Source: Methylobacterium amylolyticum
GTDB taxonomy: Bacteria > Pseudomonadota > Alphaproteobacteria > Rhizobiales > Beijerinckiaceae
Length of the DNA: 64,000 nt
NCBI RefSeq assembly: GCF_030700245.1
Contig: NZ_JAUYZI010000022.1
Coordinates: 1 to 64,000 of the forward strand
Reading direction: 5' to 3'
Under the pieces are notes generated by a model. It saw only the letters and a program-made list of their open reading frames with translations, made no database searches and was not told the origin of the DNA. The translations under genes were made by a program, and so were the position numbers. Shown one piece after another: positions 37,174-45,959 of the stretch (position 1 is its first letter; every line of letters begins with the position of its first letter).

Positions 37174-38382
37174 ATGAGTCGTTCGATCAGTCCTTCGAGC
37201 CCGCCTCCGAACCCCGCGGATCCCGCCGAGCCGCGGCGCCGGCGGGTGCCGTGGCTCGCGGGCGGCCTCGCCCTCGCCCTCCTCTGGGCCCTCGGGGCGA
37301 GCGGCATCCTCCTGTTCCACGACGACGTGCTCGCCCGCTTCGTCGCCCGGCAGGCGGCGATGCGCGGCGCCTACGAGGCGCGGATCTCCGAGTTGCAGGA
37401 GCAGATGGACCGCGGCCGGACCGACCGGGCCGGCACCGAGGTCGCGCTCGCCGCCCGGGTCTCGGCGGCCCTGGAGCGTCAGGCCGAGCTGGAGCGGCGC
37501 CAGACGGTGCTCGCCGGGCTCGCCGAGCCGGCGGTGACCGGCACCCTGTCCGCGCCTGCGGGCCAGCCGGCGGCCCTCGACGGCTTCAGCCTGCGCCCGG
37601 CCGAGGCCGCACCCCGCCCCTCCCCCGCCCTGGGGCGGCGCAGCGCCCGCGAGGCGGAGACCGGCCTGATCCGCCTGGAGGCGCGCCTCGAAGGCCTCGG
37701 GGCGGCCCAGGGGGAGCGGCTGGAGCGGCTCGCCGCCCGGGCCGACGCGGAGGTGGCCCGCCTGCGCGGCGTGATCGGCCGCACCGGCCTCGACCCGGCC
37801 CGGTTCGACGTGCCCGCCGCCGCCGACGGCCTCGGCGGTCCCCTCGTGCCCCTCGACGGGCGCGCGCTCGCCGGGGCGGACTTCGACGGCGCCCTCGCGC
37901 TGGCCCGCCGGGCGCTCGGCGACGGCCGGCGCCTGCGCCGGCTCGCGGCCGAACTGCCCCTGCGCCGCCCGACCCGCGGCGAGGCGCCGGTGTCGAGCCC
38001 GTTCGGCAGCCGGCTCGACCCGTTCACCCGCGGCCTCGCCCTCCACACCGGGCTCGACCTGAAGGCCGAGTACGGCGCCCCCGCCCGCGCCACGGCGGCC
38101 GGCGTGGTGACCGCCGCCGAGCGCTCGGGCGGCTACGGAAACATGGTCGAGATCGATCACGGGCACGGCCTCACCACCCGCTTCGGCCATCTCGCCCGCA
38201 TCGGCGTGCGGCCGGGCCAGCGCGTGGCGGCCGGCGAGACGATCGGCCTCGTCGGGTCCACCGGCCGCTCCACCGGCGCGCACCTGCACTACGAGACCCG
38301 CATCGACGGCGATCCGGTCGACCCGCAGCGCTTCCTCGACGCCGGGCGCAGCCTCGACACGGCGGAGGCCGAGCCCGAGTAG
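37174..38382 (+). CDS. M23 family metallopeptidase (LytM domain) with coiled coil
   Basis: 402-residue envelope protein. Short cytoplasmic Pro-rich tail, one hydrophobic helix at about 25-45, coiled coil (ISELQEQMDR, RQAELERRQTV), then the LytM domain at about 270-390. Zinc ligands are intact: HTGLDLKAEYG (H and D) and HLHYE (second H). The domain opens with PVSSPFGSRLDPF. Active members cut peptide crosslinks in peptidoglycan. ATG 37174 is preferred to ATG 37147. It is next to the FemAB-like gene. Confidence 0.92.
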   Translation: MSRSISPSSPPPNPADPAEPRRRRVPWLAGGLALALLWALGASGILLFHDDVLARFVARQAAMRGAYEARISELQEQMDRGRTDRAGTEVALAARVSAALERQAELERRQTVLAGLAEPAVTGTLSAPAGQPAALDGFSLRPAEAAPRPSPALGRRSAREAETGLIRLEARLEGLGAAQGERLERLAARADAEVARLRGVIGRTGLDPARFDVPAAADGLGGPLVPLDGRALAGADFDGALALARRALGDGRRLRRLAAELPLRRPTRGEAPVSSPFGSRLDPFTRGLALHTGLDLKAEYGAPARATAAGVVTAAERSGGYGNMVEIDHGHGLTTRFGHLARIGVRPGQRVAAGETIGLVGSTGRSTGAHLHYETRIDGDPVDPQRFLDAGRSLDTAEAEPE

Positions 38383-38493
38383 CATCGGGGTGTCGCGCCG
38401 GGGTGTCGCGCCGCGGTCCGGAGCGCGACAAAACGCGACGCCCCGCGCCCTCCGATTGCAACCGCATCGGCGGCGGTTCTACAGTGCCGCCCC

Positions 38494-39717
38494 ATGAAGC
38501 GAGCACCCGCGCCGCCGCCGGACTCCGTCGCGCTCACGGTGCGGGCGCTGACCGGGCTGAAGGAGATCGGCGCCGCGGCCTGGGACGCCTGCGCCCTCTC
38601 CCCCGAGACGCTGGCGGCCGGCGACGAGACCTTCAATCCGTTCGTCTCCCACGCCTTCCTCTCGGCGCTGGAGGAATCCGGCTGCGTCTCCCGCAAGACC
38701 GGCTGGCTGCCGCTGCACGTGGCGGTGGAGCGCGACGGGCAGATCCTCGGGCTCGCCCCCTGCTACCTGAAGTCCCACAGCCAGGGCGAGTACGTGTTCG
38801 ACCACGGCTGGGCCGACGCCTACGAGCGGGCCGGCGGCAGCTACTATCCCAAGCTCCAGGTCAGCGTGCCCTTCACCCCGGTCACCGGCCCGCGCTTCCT
38901 GATCGCGCCGGGAGCCGACGCGGCCGAGGCCACCGCCGGGCTCGTGGCGGGCCTGCGGGCCCTGCGGGCGGAGACCGAGGCCTCCTCGATCCACGTCACC
39001 TTCATGCAGGAGGCCGAGTGGGAGCGCGCGGGCGCCGCGGGCTTCCTGAAGCGCACCGACCAGCAGTTCCACTGGGAGAACGCCGGCTACGCCACCTTCG
39101 ACGACTTCCTCGACGCCCTCGCCTCCCGGAAGCGCAAGACCATCCGGCGGGAGCGGCGGGACGCGCTGGGGCCCGGCATCACGATCGAGCCCCTCACCGG
39201 CTCCGACCTGACCGAGGCGGTCTGGGACGCGTTCTTCGCGTTCTACATGGACACCGGCGCCCGCAAGTGGGGCCGCCCCTACCTCAACCGCCGTTTTTTT
39301 TCGATCCTCTCCGAGCGGATGGCGGACCGGGTGCTGCTGGTCATGGCGCGGCGCGGGGACACGTACATCGCCGGGGCGATCAACCTGATCGGCGACACGG
39401 CGCTGTACGGGCGCAACTGGGGCTGCGTCGAGGACCACCCGTTCCTGCACTTCGAGGTCTGCTACTACCAGGCGATCGAGTTCGCGATCGCCCGCGGCCT
39501 CAAGCGGGTCGAGGCGGGGGCTCAGGGGGAGCACAAGCTCGCCCGCGGCTACCGGCCGGCCCTGATGCACTCGGCCCACGACATCGCCGACCCCGCCCTG
39601 CGCCGGGCGGTGGCCGCGTACTTGCAGCGCGAGCGCGCCCACGTGGCCGAGGCGGTCGATGCCCTCGACACCCTCACCCCGTTCCGGCGCGCCTGCCCGG
39701 ACGCCCCCGAGTCCTGA
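38494..39717 (+). CDS. GNAT/FemAB-like protein, DUF482 (peptidoglycan biosynthesis/recognition family)
   Basis: 407 residues. The family pattern is clear: FNPFVSHAFLSALEESGCV, LPLHVAVERDGQILG, AEWERAGAAGFLKRTDQQFHW, SRKRKTIRRERR, FYMDTGARKWGRPYL, INLIGDTALYGRNWG. These proteins have a FemAB/GNAT double fold and are assumed to transfer an acyl or aminoacyl group; no substrate is established. A run of eight T (39294-39301) occurs inside the gene, unusual in this composition and potentially slippery. The M20 gene follows 41 bases later. Confidence 0.9.
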   Translation: MKRAPAPPPDSVALTVRALTGLKEIGAAAWDACALSPETLAAGDETFNPFVSHAFLSALEESGCVSRKTGWLPLHVAVERDGQILGLAPCYLKSHSQGEYVFDHGWADAYERAGGSYYPKLQVSVPFTPVTGPRFLIAPGADAAEATAGLVAGLRALRAETEASSIHVTFMQEAEWERAGAAGFLKRTDQQFHWENAGYATFDDFLDALASRKRKTIRRERRDALGPGITIEPLTGSDLTEAVWDAFFAFYMDTGARKWGRPYLNRRFFSILSERMADRVLLVMARRGDTYIAGAINLIGDTALYGRNWGCVEDHPFLHFEVCYYQAIEFAIARGLKRVEAGAQGEHKLARGYRPALMHSAHDIADPALRRAVAAYLQRERAHVAEAVDALDTLTPFRRACPDAPES

Positions 39718-39758
39718 CGTCCCTTCCGCGAGTTCCAGAAACCGTGAGTCCCACCGCC

Positions 39759-40919
39759 ATGAGCCCGATCGACCGCATCAGCACCTTCGCCGACGAACTG
39801 ACGGCGCTCCGCCGCGACCTGCACGCCCACCCGGAGCTCGGCTTCGAGGAGACCCGCACCGCGGGCATCGTCGCCGACCTGCTCGAATCCTTCGGCTGCG
39901 AGGTGCACCGGGGGGTGGGCGGCACCGGCGTCGTCGGCCTGCTGAAGGGCCGCACCGACAGCGGCCGCCGCATCGGCCTGCGCGCGGACATGGACGCCCT
40001 GCCGATCGAGGAGGAGACCAACCTCCCCTACCGCTCGACCTATCCGGGTAAGATGCACGCCTGCGGCCACGACGGCCACACGACCATGCTCGTCGGCGCC
40101 GCCCGCTACCTCGCCGAGACCCGCGACTTCGACGGCACCGCGGTGTTCATCTTCCAGCCGGCCGAGGAGGGCCGCGGCGGCGCCCGCGCCATGCTGAAGG
40201 ACGGCCTGTTCGAGCGCTTCCCCTGCGACGAGATCTACGGCCTGCACAACCAGCCGGGCGGCCAGCACGGCCACATCAAGCTGCGCCCCGGCCCGATCAT
40301 GGCCGCGGCGGACTTCTTCGACATCCGCATCCGCGGCAAGGGCATCCACGCCGCCCAGCCCCACAAGGGGATCGACCCGATCGTGGTCGCCACTGGGCTC
40401 GCCCAGGCGCTGCAATCGATCGTCTCGCGGAACGCCGACCCGCTGAAGTCGATCGTGCTGTCGATCACCCGGATCGAGGCCGGCTCGGCCTACAACGTCG
40501 TGCCCGAGACCGCGCACATGGCCGGCACGATCCGCACCTTCGACGCGGACGTGCGCGCCATGGCCGGAACCCGCATGCGCGAGCTCGCCGCGGGCTTCGC
40601 CGCCGCCTACGGCGCCGAGATCGCGGTGGAGATCCAGGACGTGTTCTCGGTGCTGGAGAACGCCCCCGCGCAGGCGGCCGCCGCCGCCGAGGTCGCGGCC
40701 GAGCTCGTCGGGCCCGGACAGGTCGATGCCGACGCCGTGCCGCGCATGGGCAGCGAGGACTTCGCCGACATGACCATGGTGGTCCCCGGCGCCTATGTCT
40801 GGCTCGGGGCCGGGCCGGGCCCGGGCCTGCACAATGCCGGCTACAACTTCGACGACTCGATCATCCCGATCGGCAGCGCCTTCCTGGCGCGGATGGTGGA
40901 GGCCCGCACCGCCGCCTGA
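39759..40919 (+). CDS. M20D family amidohydrolase (aminoacylase / hippurate hydrolase-like)
   Basis: 386-residue di-metal amidohydrolase. Metal and catalytic blocks: GLRADMDALPIEEE, HACGHDGHTTMLVGAARYL, FIFQPAEEGRGGARAML, GLHNQPG, and the C-terminal GSEDFADM. The dimerisation domain lies at about 180-290. Members remove acyl groups from amino acids or peptides (N-acetyl-amino acids, hippurate, indole-3-acetyl conjugates). ATG 39759 is taken; GTG 39744 is an alternative. Likely cotranscribed with the FemAB-like gene. Confidence 0.93.
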   Translation: MSPIDRISTFADELTALRRDLHAHPELGFEETRTAGIVADLLESFGCEVHRGVGGTGVVGLLKGRTDSGRRIGLRADMDALPIEEETNLPYRSTYPGKMHACGHDGHTTMLVGAARYLAETRDFDGTAVFIFQPAEEGRGGARAMLKDGLFERFPCDEIYGLHNQPGGQHGHIKLRPGPIMAAADFFDIRIRGKGIHAAQPHKGIDPIVVATGLAQALQSIVSRNADPLKSIVLSITRIEAGSAYNVVPETAHMAGTIRTFDADVRAMAGTRMRELAAGFAAAYGAEIAVEIQDVFSVLENAPAQAAAAAEVAAELVGPGQVDADAVPRMGSEDFADMTMVVPGAYVWLGAGPGPGLHNAGYNFDDSIIPIGSAFLARMVEARTAA

Positions 40920-41050
40920 GGCGGGCGCCGCACGGCGAGGAACACGGGGCCCGGCTGTTTCCGCGGGGATGGCCGGGCCCCGCGCGCGGCTCGACAGGGC
41001 CGGGCTTCGGTGCGAGGTTCGGCCCGGAGCGAACGTTGCGGGGGACGCCG

Positions 41051-41158
41051 ATGTCGCCGGAATTGCGGGAATCGCGCGCGGCCCTGATCCTGCTCGCGCT
41101 CTCGGTGGCCTCGGTGCTGATCTTCGGTGCCCTCACCCTGCTGACGCAGCTCGGCTGA
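41051..41158 (+). CDS. Possible 35-residue single-span membrane protein
   Basis: Very short frame: polar start MSPELRESRA then a hydrophobic stretch LILLALSVASVLIFGALTLL and a tiny tail. A GGGGGA tract lies seven bases before the ATG. The hydrophobic helix has the length of one membrane crossing. No homology is recognised and no expression evidence is available, so this is a candidate. Confidence 0.4.
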   Translation: MSPELRESRAALILLALSVASVLIFGALTLLTQLG

Positions 41159-41318
41159 ACCGCCCGGCCGCGCCGGAATGCGCGGTGCTCGGCCATCCAA
41201 ATTGCAACCTGCGCGGGTTGTGATGGGCTCGCCCGACAGATCGGAAGGCGGGTTTGAGCCCGAAAATGCCTGCCGGATCGGTAGAATGCACCCGAGAAGT
41301 GCCGGGGCGACCGGTTGA

Positions 41319-41334
41319 GTTAACCACTCATTAA
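41319..41334 (-). promoter_or_regulatory. Consensus CtrA box
   Basis: On the minus strand it reads TTAATGAGTGGTTAAC, an exact match to TTAA-N7-TTAAC. It is 63 bases upstream of the PAS-domain gene, in an unusually AT-rich patch. In alphaproteobacteria CtrA binds this motif near motility and cell-cycle promoters. Confidence 0.6.
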
Positions 41335-41397
41335 TTCCATTTTTGGTTGTATGTCTGCGAAAGGCGCGCAGGGGCGCACCGTTCTCGGAGATCGCCC

Positions 41398-42024
41398 ATG
41401 CACGTCGATGCGATCAAGCGACCGCGCAACCAGCCGGTCGACCTCACCGCGGCGCTGGACGCGTCCGGCGTGGTCGGTGCGTGGTCGTGGTCGTCGAGCC
41501 CGGACCGCTGCATCCTCGACGCCGGGGCGGCGGCGGTGCTGGCGGGGGACCCGGGCCTCGCCGGGCGGCCGGTGTCCCTGGAGACCGCCAAGGCCCGCGT
41601 CCATCCCGACGACCGCCCCGCCCTGTTCCGGCATTTCCGCGCCCTGAGCGAGCACGGCGGCCTGCTCGTGGCCGAGTACCGCACCCTCTCGCCGACCGGC
41701 GAGATCCGCCGGATCCTCGACCGCGGCCGGGTCTCCCGCGGCGCCCGTCGGCGCGAGGGGCACGGCATCATCATCGACATCACCGAGGCCGCGCCGCGCG
41801 ACGCGGCACCCGCCCGTACCCTGGCCCAGAACCTCGCCGATCCGGGCGACGCGCTGGCCGCCGCCGTCGATCACGCCCTCGAATGCCGCGATGCCCTGGA
41901 GCGGATCGAGGATTCGGAGCTGCGCCTGCTGATCGACATGCTACTGCTGCGGCTCGGCCAGAAGGCCGCCCGGCTCTCGGCGGGTGGGCTGACCCCCGGC
42001 CTCGGGGCGCGCCGCGACCATTGA
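41398..42024 (+). CDS. PAS-domain protein without output domain
   Basis: 208 residues. The PAS_3-type fold is at about 15-130: GVVGAWSWSSSPDRCILD, the VHPDDRPALFRHF helix and YRTLSPTGEIRRILDRG, ending HGIIIDIT. After it come two amphipathic helices (ALAAAVDHALECRDALERI, LRLLIDMLLLRLGQ) that could dimerise. No kinase, GGDEF or DNA-binding domain follows, so it may be a stand-alone sensor acting on a partner. ATG 41398 has a CGGAG ribosome site. A consensus CtrA box lies upstream. Confidence 0.82.
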   Translation: MHVDAIKRPRNQPVDLTAALDASGVVGAWSWSSSPDRCILDAGAAAVLAGDPGLAGRPVSLETAKARVHPDDRPALFRHFRALSEHGGLLVAEYRTLSPTGEIRRILDRGRVSRGARRREGHGIIIDITEAAPRDAAPARTLAQNLADPGDALAAAVDHALECRDALERIEDSELRLLIDMLLLRLGQKAARLSAGGLTPGLGARRDH

Positions 42025-42166
42025 CGGCGCGACCCGCCACACCGCACCCGTGGATGCCGGGCCACCGCGCCGGACCGGGATGACGCGTCGGGCGGCTTGC
42101 ACGGCTCTTCGCCCCCGGAGGCCCGTTCCGAAGGCTCGGGTCCGTGCCGGGGTGGGCGCCGGGCTC

Positions 42167-42310
42167 CTACCAGGTTCTGATGTCCGACGACGGCGCGACC
42201 CTGCGCGGTTCGGGCGCGTCGCTCATCCCGCCGGCGACGATGAGGGCCCAGGTCGAGGCGACGAGGGCGGTCAGCAATCCGGCCGCGAGGCTGAGCACAA
42301 TCGGAATCAT
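42167..42310 (-). CDS. Possible 47-residue single-span membrane protein
   Basis: MIPIVLSLAAGLLTALVAST-type hydrophobic helix followed by WALIVAGG and a polar tail. No family recognised. It is in the AT-rich gap behind the lone TadE-like gene, same strand, but 545 bases away. Real but unproven; a chance hydrophobic frame cannot be excluded. Confidence 0.35.
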   Translation of the reverse strand: MIPIVLSLAAGLLTALVASTWALIVAGGMSDAPEPRRVAPSSDIRTW

Positions 42311-42854
42311 ACGCTTGCGATCTCGACGATGAACACGGCCGACACGTCGGATCTCGCGACACCGATGGGCTGGACGATCTGTTCGAGCCCCACGGGCCGA
42401 GCCGGTTGTAGACCGGAGATTGCGCTCCCGGCTTAACGTGAGATGGTATGACAGATTGCGCGCGTAGAATGTGTCTAAACAGCAACAGTTCGACCCGTAG
42501 ACACTGGAGCTTCCTCGGCATCGACTCGGAGGGTCGCCGGTGACAGAGGTCACATCAATTTGTTTGCTGCATATTTTCGCACTTTCTCCGTCAATGGTCG
42601 AGAAATTAGAATAAAAAACGGATAAATCGACGTTTTTCTGATGAAAATACACCTGCCGTGCGGCGATCCGACAAGATCACGTACCGGCACGGCTCGGCTG
42701 CTCGGTTCTAACCGTTGGCGCGTGCCGCGGTAGTGGAGACGATGTCCATCACCGGCAATGGCGGCCCCGCGAGCCCGCGCCCCGGCGTCAGCGCCACCTC
42801 GCGCCCGTGCCAACGCCCGCACAGACCGGCACCGGCGGCCGGGCGGGTGCCCGG
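42311..42854. other. Gene-free stretch with AT-rich core
   Basis: No convincing gene on either strand. Composition drops between about 42430 and 42660 (for example a GAATAAAAAACGGATAAATC tract), unlike the flanks. No terminal repeats or transposase remnants were seen. Confidence 0.5.
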
Positions 42855-43322
42855 TCACAAACCGCCCCGGCGGACGCTGACGGTGCTGCGCATCAGGTCG
42901 GGCACCAGCGGCAGCAGGCGGGAGAAGGCGTTGAGCCCGAGGGTCGTCGCGTCGAGCCGCACGGTGACGGTGTAGACGTCGGCGTCGGTGGGATCGGACC
43001 CGACCTCGACGTCGACGCTGCCGGGGCGGAACATGGCGCCGGCGGTGAGGCTGCGGTTGACCGTGTTGCGGGCGAGGGTGGCTCGCTCCGTGTCGGTCAC
43101 ACCGGCGATCGAGGCCCGCGCGGCCTCCGCCGCGATCAGCCGCAGGTTGTGGGCCGCGCCGAGGCAGATGCCGAAGACGGTCACGCCCGCGAACAGCGCG
43201 AGCAGCAGCGGCATGATCAGCGCGAACTCGACCGCCGCCCCGCCGCGTCGGCACGACAGGATGCGTCGCGCGCGGTGCTTCGGCCGGGCGTGAGCGCAGC
43301 GGAGCCGTGAACGCCTTCCCAT
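42855..43322 (-). CDS. TadE-like pseudopilin
   Basis: 155 residues. A basic N-terminus is followed by RRGGAAVEFALIMPLLLALFAG: the processing-site-like glycine region, the conserved Glu and hydrophobic helix of TadE/TadG minor pilins of Flp pili. The C-terminal part is beta-rich. No other tad or flp gene lies near, so it is an isolated copy and must rely on a tad secretion system elsewhere. ATG 43322 is preferred; an upstream start at 43358 is possible. Confidence 0.82.
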   Translation of the reverse strand: MGRRSRLRCAHARPKHRARRILSCRRGGAAVEFALIMPLLLALFAGVTVFGICLGAAHNLRLIAAEAARASIAGVTDTERATLARNTVNRSLTAGAMFRPGSVDVEVGSDPTDADVYTVTVRLDATTLGLNAFSRLLPLVPDLMRSTVSVRRGGL

Positions 43323-43425
43323 CCGCTTCGTCCTCCGGACCGCACCACGCAGCGGCACAACCGAAGGTGGAGGACGAATCCTAATTTACGGTTGTGTTTC
43401 TGTCCCAGGTTGTATCCGGCGATCG

Positions 43426-44526
43426 TCAGATCTCGACGCCCGGCTGCGCCGTGCCGAAGCCGGCGGGATCGAAGGCGGCGCTCTTGATCACCGCCAGCAC
43501 CGGCCGGCCGGGCTCCAGGGCGAGGTCGCGGACCGCCGCCGCGGTCAGCCGCGCGACGAGCGTCGCCCCGCCGCACTCGATCGTCACCATCACCCCCGCG
43601 TCGGACGGCGCCAGCGACCGGACCCGTCCCGGCAGGACGTTGCGGGCCGAGAGGCCCCGCGGCGCCTCGGTCGCCACCAGCACGTCGCGGGCGGGCACCC
43701 GCACGCGGACCCGGGCCCCCGGCGGCCGGGCGAGTCCCGGCACCAGCAGCCCCCCGGCCGGGCCCGCGAGGCGGGTGAGCCCGGTCTCGGTGTCGGGCCC
43801 CTCCACGGTCATGTCGAGCAGGGCGCCGGCCTCCTCCCGCACCGGCACGAGGTCGGCCCGGCGCAGGATCTCCCCGGCCGGCCCCGCGGCGGCGACCCGG
43901 CCGGCGTCGAGGACCACGATTGTGGCGGCGAGCCGCGCCACCTCCGCCACCGCGTGGCTGACATAGACGATCGGCACCCCGGCCGCGTCGCGCAGGCGCT
44001 CGATGTAGGGGAGGATCTCGGCCTTGCGGGCCTCGTCGAGGGCGGCCAGCGGCTCGTCCATCAGCAGGAGCCGCGGCCGCGCCAGCAGCGCCCGGCCGAT
44101 CGCCACCCGCTGCCGCTCGCCCCCCGACAGCCCGGCGGGCTGCCGGTCGAGGAGCGGGCCGATGCCCAGCATTTCCGTCACCGCGGCGAATTCGGCCAGA
44201 TCCGGCCGGAGCCGGGCCATCCACCGGCCGTAGCCCAGGTTCTTCCGGACGCTGAGGTGCGGGAACAGGCGCGCGTCCTGGAACACCACGCCGATCCGGC
44301 GGCGGTGCGGCGGCAGGAAGACCCGCGCCGCCGTGTCGACGAGGACCGTGCCGCCGGCCGCGATCCGCCCCCGGTCGGGCCGGGCGAGGCCGGCGATCAG
44401 GTCGATCAGGGTGGTCTTGCCGGAGCCCGATCGGCCGAACAGGGCGGTGAGCCCCGGCCCCGCGTCGAAGGCCGCCTCCAGCGCGAAGGCGCCGCGCCGC
44501 AGGGTCACGTCGACGGAGATAGTCAC
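43426..44526 (-). CDS. modC: Molybdate ABC transporter, ATP-binding protein
   Basis: 366-residue ATPase of the molybdate importer. Walker A GRSGSGKTT at 31-39, signature LSGGERQR, Walker B LLLMDEPLAALD, switch His in VYVSHAVAE. The C-terminal about 130 residues form the Mop/TOBE regulatory domain (ARNVLPGRVRSLAP, VTIECGGATLVARLT) that binds oxyanion. GTG 44526 is chosen since it opens on the conserved ISVDVTLRRGAFALEAAF; ATG 44553 adds nine residues. modB and modA lie on the same strand upstream but are separated by an oppositely oriented gene. Confidence 0.94.
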   Translation of the reverse strand: MTISVDVTLRRGAFALEAAFDAGPGLTALFGRSGSGKTTLIDLIAGLARPDRGRIAAGGTVLVDTAARVFLPPHRRRIGVVFQDARLFPHLSVRKNLGYGRWMARLRPDLAEFAAVTEMLGIGPLLDRQPAGLSGGERQRVAIGRALLARPRLLLMDEPLAALDEARKAEILPYIERLRDAAGVPIVYVSHAVAEVARLAATIVVLDAGRVAAAGPAGEILRRADLVPVREEAGALLDMTVEGPDTETGLTRLAGPAGGLLVPGLARPPGARVRVRVPARDVLVATEAPRGLSARNVLPGRVRSLAPSDAGVMVTIECGGATLVARLTAAAVRDLALEPGRPVLAVIKSAAFDPAGFGTAQPGVEI

Positions 44527-44597
44527 TAGCGCCCCGTCGCGGAGCGTCGGCACGGCTCGGGCCCCTGCGCGTTGCCCACGGCCACGGAGACCCCGCG

Positions 44598-45254
44598 ATG
44601 ATCGTCGTCCACCACCTGGAGAACAGCCGCTCGCAGCGCGTGCTCTGGCTCCTGGAGGAACTCGGCCTCGCCTACGAGGTCCGGCGCTACGCCCGCGACC
44701 CGAAGACCCTGCGGGCGCCCAAGGCGCTCCAGGCGGTGCACCCCCTCGGCAAGGCGCCGGTGATCGCGGACGACGGCGCGGTCGTCGCCGAGACCGGGGC
44801 GATCGTCGAGCACCTGACGACCCGGGCCGGTGGCGCCCTGGTGCCGGCGGCGGGCACGCTCGAGCGCTCCCGCTACACGCATTGGCTGCACCATGCCGAG
44901 GGCTCGGCGATGCCGCCGCTCGTGCTCAAGCTGGTCTTCTCCCGCCTCGCCCCCGGCAGCCCGTGGCCCCTGCGCCCACTGGTGGCCGGCATCGCGCGAA
45001 CCGTCCAGGACAGGTTCGTCGATCCCGAACTGACCCGGAACGCCGCCTACTGGGAGGCGGAACTCGCCGCCCGCCCGTGGTTCTGCGGCGCCGACTTCAC
45101 CGCCGCCGACGTGATGATGAGCTTTCCCGTCGAGGCCTTCGCCGCCCGCGGCACCGGCGCGGGGCCGCGCCTGCGGGACTGGCTGGCGCGGATCCACGCC
45201 CGTCCTGGCTACGGGCGGGCGCTCGCCCGGGGCGGTCCCTACGCCTACGCGTGA
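44598..45254 (+). CDS. Glutathione S-transferase
   Basis: 218-residue cytosolic GST. Thioredoxin-like N-domain at 1-75 starts VVHHLENSRSQRVLWLLEELGLAYE (serine region that contacts glutathione thiol), and includes HPLGKAPVI and AETGAIVEHL, the cis-Pro and gamma-glutamyl contact. Helical C-domain ends ARIHARPGYGRAL. It lies between modC and modB on the opposite strand: divergent from modC (71 bases) and convergent with modB (5 bases between stops). No link to molybdenum is evident. Confidence 0.93.
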   Translation: MIVVHHLENSRSQRVLWLLEELGLAYEVRRYARDPKTLRAPKALQAVHPLGKAPVIADDGAVVAETGAIVEHLTTRAGGALVPAAGTLERSRYTHWLHHAEGSAMPPLVLKLVFSRLAPGSPWPLRPLVAGIARTVQDRFVDPELTRNAAYWEAELAARPWFCGADFTAADVMMSFPVEAFAARGTGAGPRLRDWLARIHARPGYGRALARGGPYAYA

Positions 45255-45259
45255 GCGCA

Positions 45260-45952
45260 TCACCCCGCCTCCAGCCGCCGCCCGGCCCGGCTCGCCAGGA
45301 ACTCCGAGACGAGCAGCGCCGTCACCGACAGGGCGACCGAGATCAGGGTGAGGCGTAGCGCCGGCCCCTCGCCGCCGGGGACCTGCGTCAGGGTGTAGAT
45401 CGCCGAGGGCAGGGTCTGGGTCTCGCCGGGGATGTTCGAGACGAAGGTGATGGTGGCGCCGAACTCGCCCATCGCCTTGGCGAAGGCCAGCACCGCCCCG
45501 GCGATGCAGCCGGGCAGGCTGAGCGGCAGCGTCACGGTGAGGAAGGTCGCCAGCGGCCCGGCGCCGAGCGTGCCCGCCGCCTGCTCCAGCCGCCGGTCCA
45601 CCGCCTCGATCGACAGGCGCATCGCCCGCACCATCAGCGGGAAGCCCATCACCGCGCAGGCGAGCGCCGCCCCGGTCCAGCGGAAGGCGAACACGATCCC
45701 GAGCTCGGCGAGCGGGGCCCCCAGGAATCCGCGCCGGCCGAAGGCGATCAGCAGCAGGTAGCCGGTGACCACCGGCGGCAGGATCAGCGGCAGGTGCACC
45801 AGCCCGTCGAGGAGCGCCCGGCCGGGGAAGCGGCGCCGCGCCAGCAGCCACGCCACCGCCAGCCCCGGCAGCAGGCTCGCGAGCGTCGCGACCGCCGCCA
45901 CCCGCAGGCTCAGGGCGACGGCGGTCCACTCCTCCGGGGTGAGGCCGGACAA
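45260..45952 (-). CDS. modB: Molybdate ABC transporter, permease
   Basis: 230-residue inner-membrane channel subunit with about five hydrophobic helices. The EAA loop that docks ModC is readable: LEQAAGTLGAGPLATFLTVTLPLSLPG, followed by AKAMGEFGAT, typical of ModB. Start is TTG at 45952, seven bases after the modA stop, so translation is probably coupled to modA. The 3' end faces the GST gene. Confidence 0.94.
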   Translation of the reverse strand: MSGLTPEEWTAVALSLRVAAVATLASLLPGLAVAWLLARRRFPGRALLDGLVHLPLILPPVVTGYLLLIAFGRRGFLGAPLAELGIVFAFRWTGAALACAVMGFPLMVRAMRLSIEAVDRRLEQAAGTLGAGPLATFLTVTLPLSLPGCIAGAVLAFAKAMGEFGATITFVSNIPGETQTLPSAIYTLTQVPGGEGPALRLTLISVALSVTALLVSEFLASRAGRRLEAG

Positions 45953-45959
45953 GGGGCCG

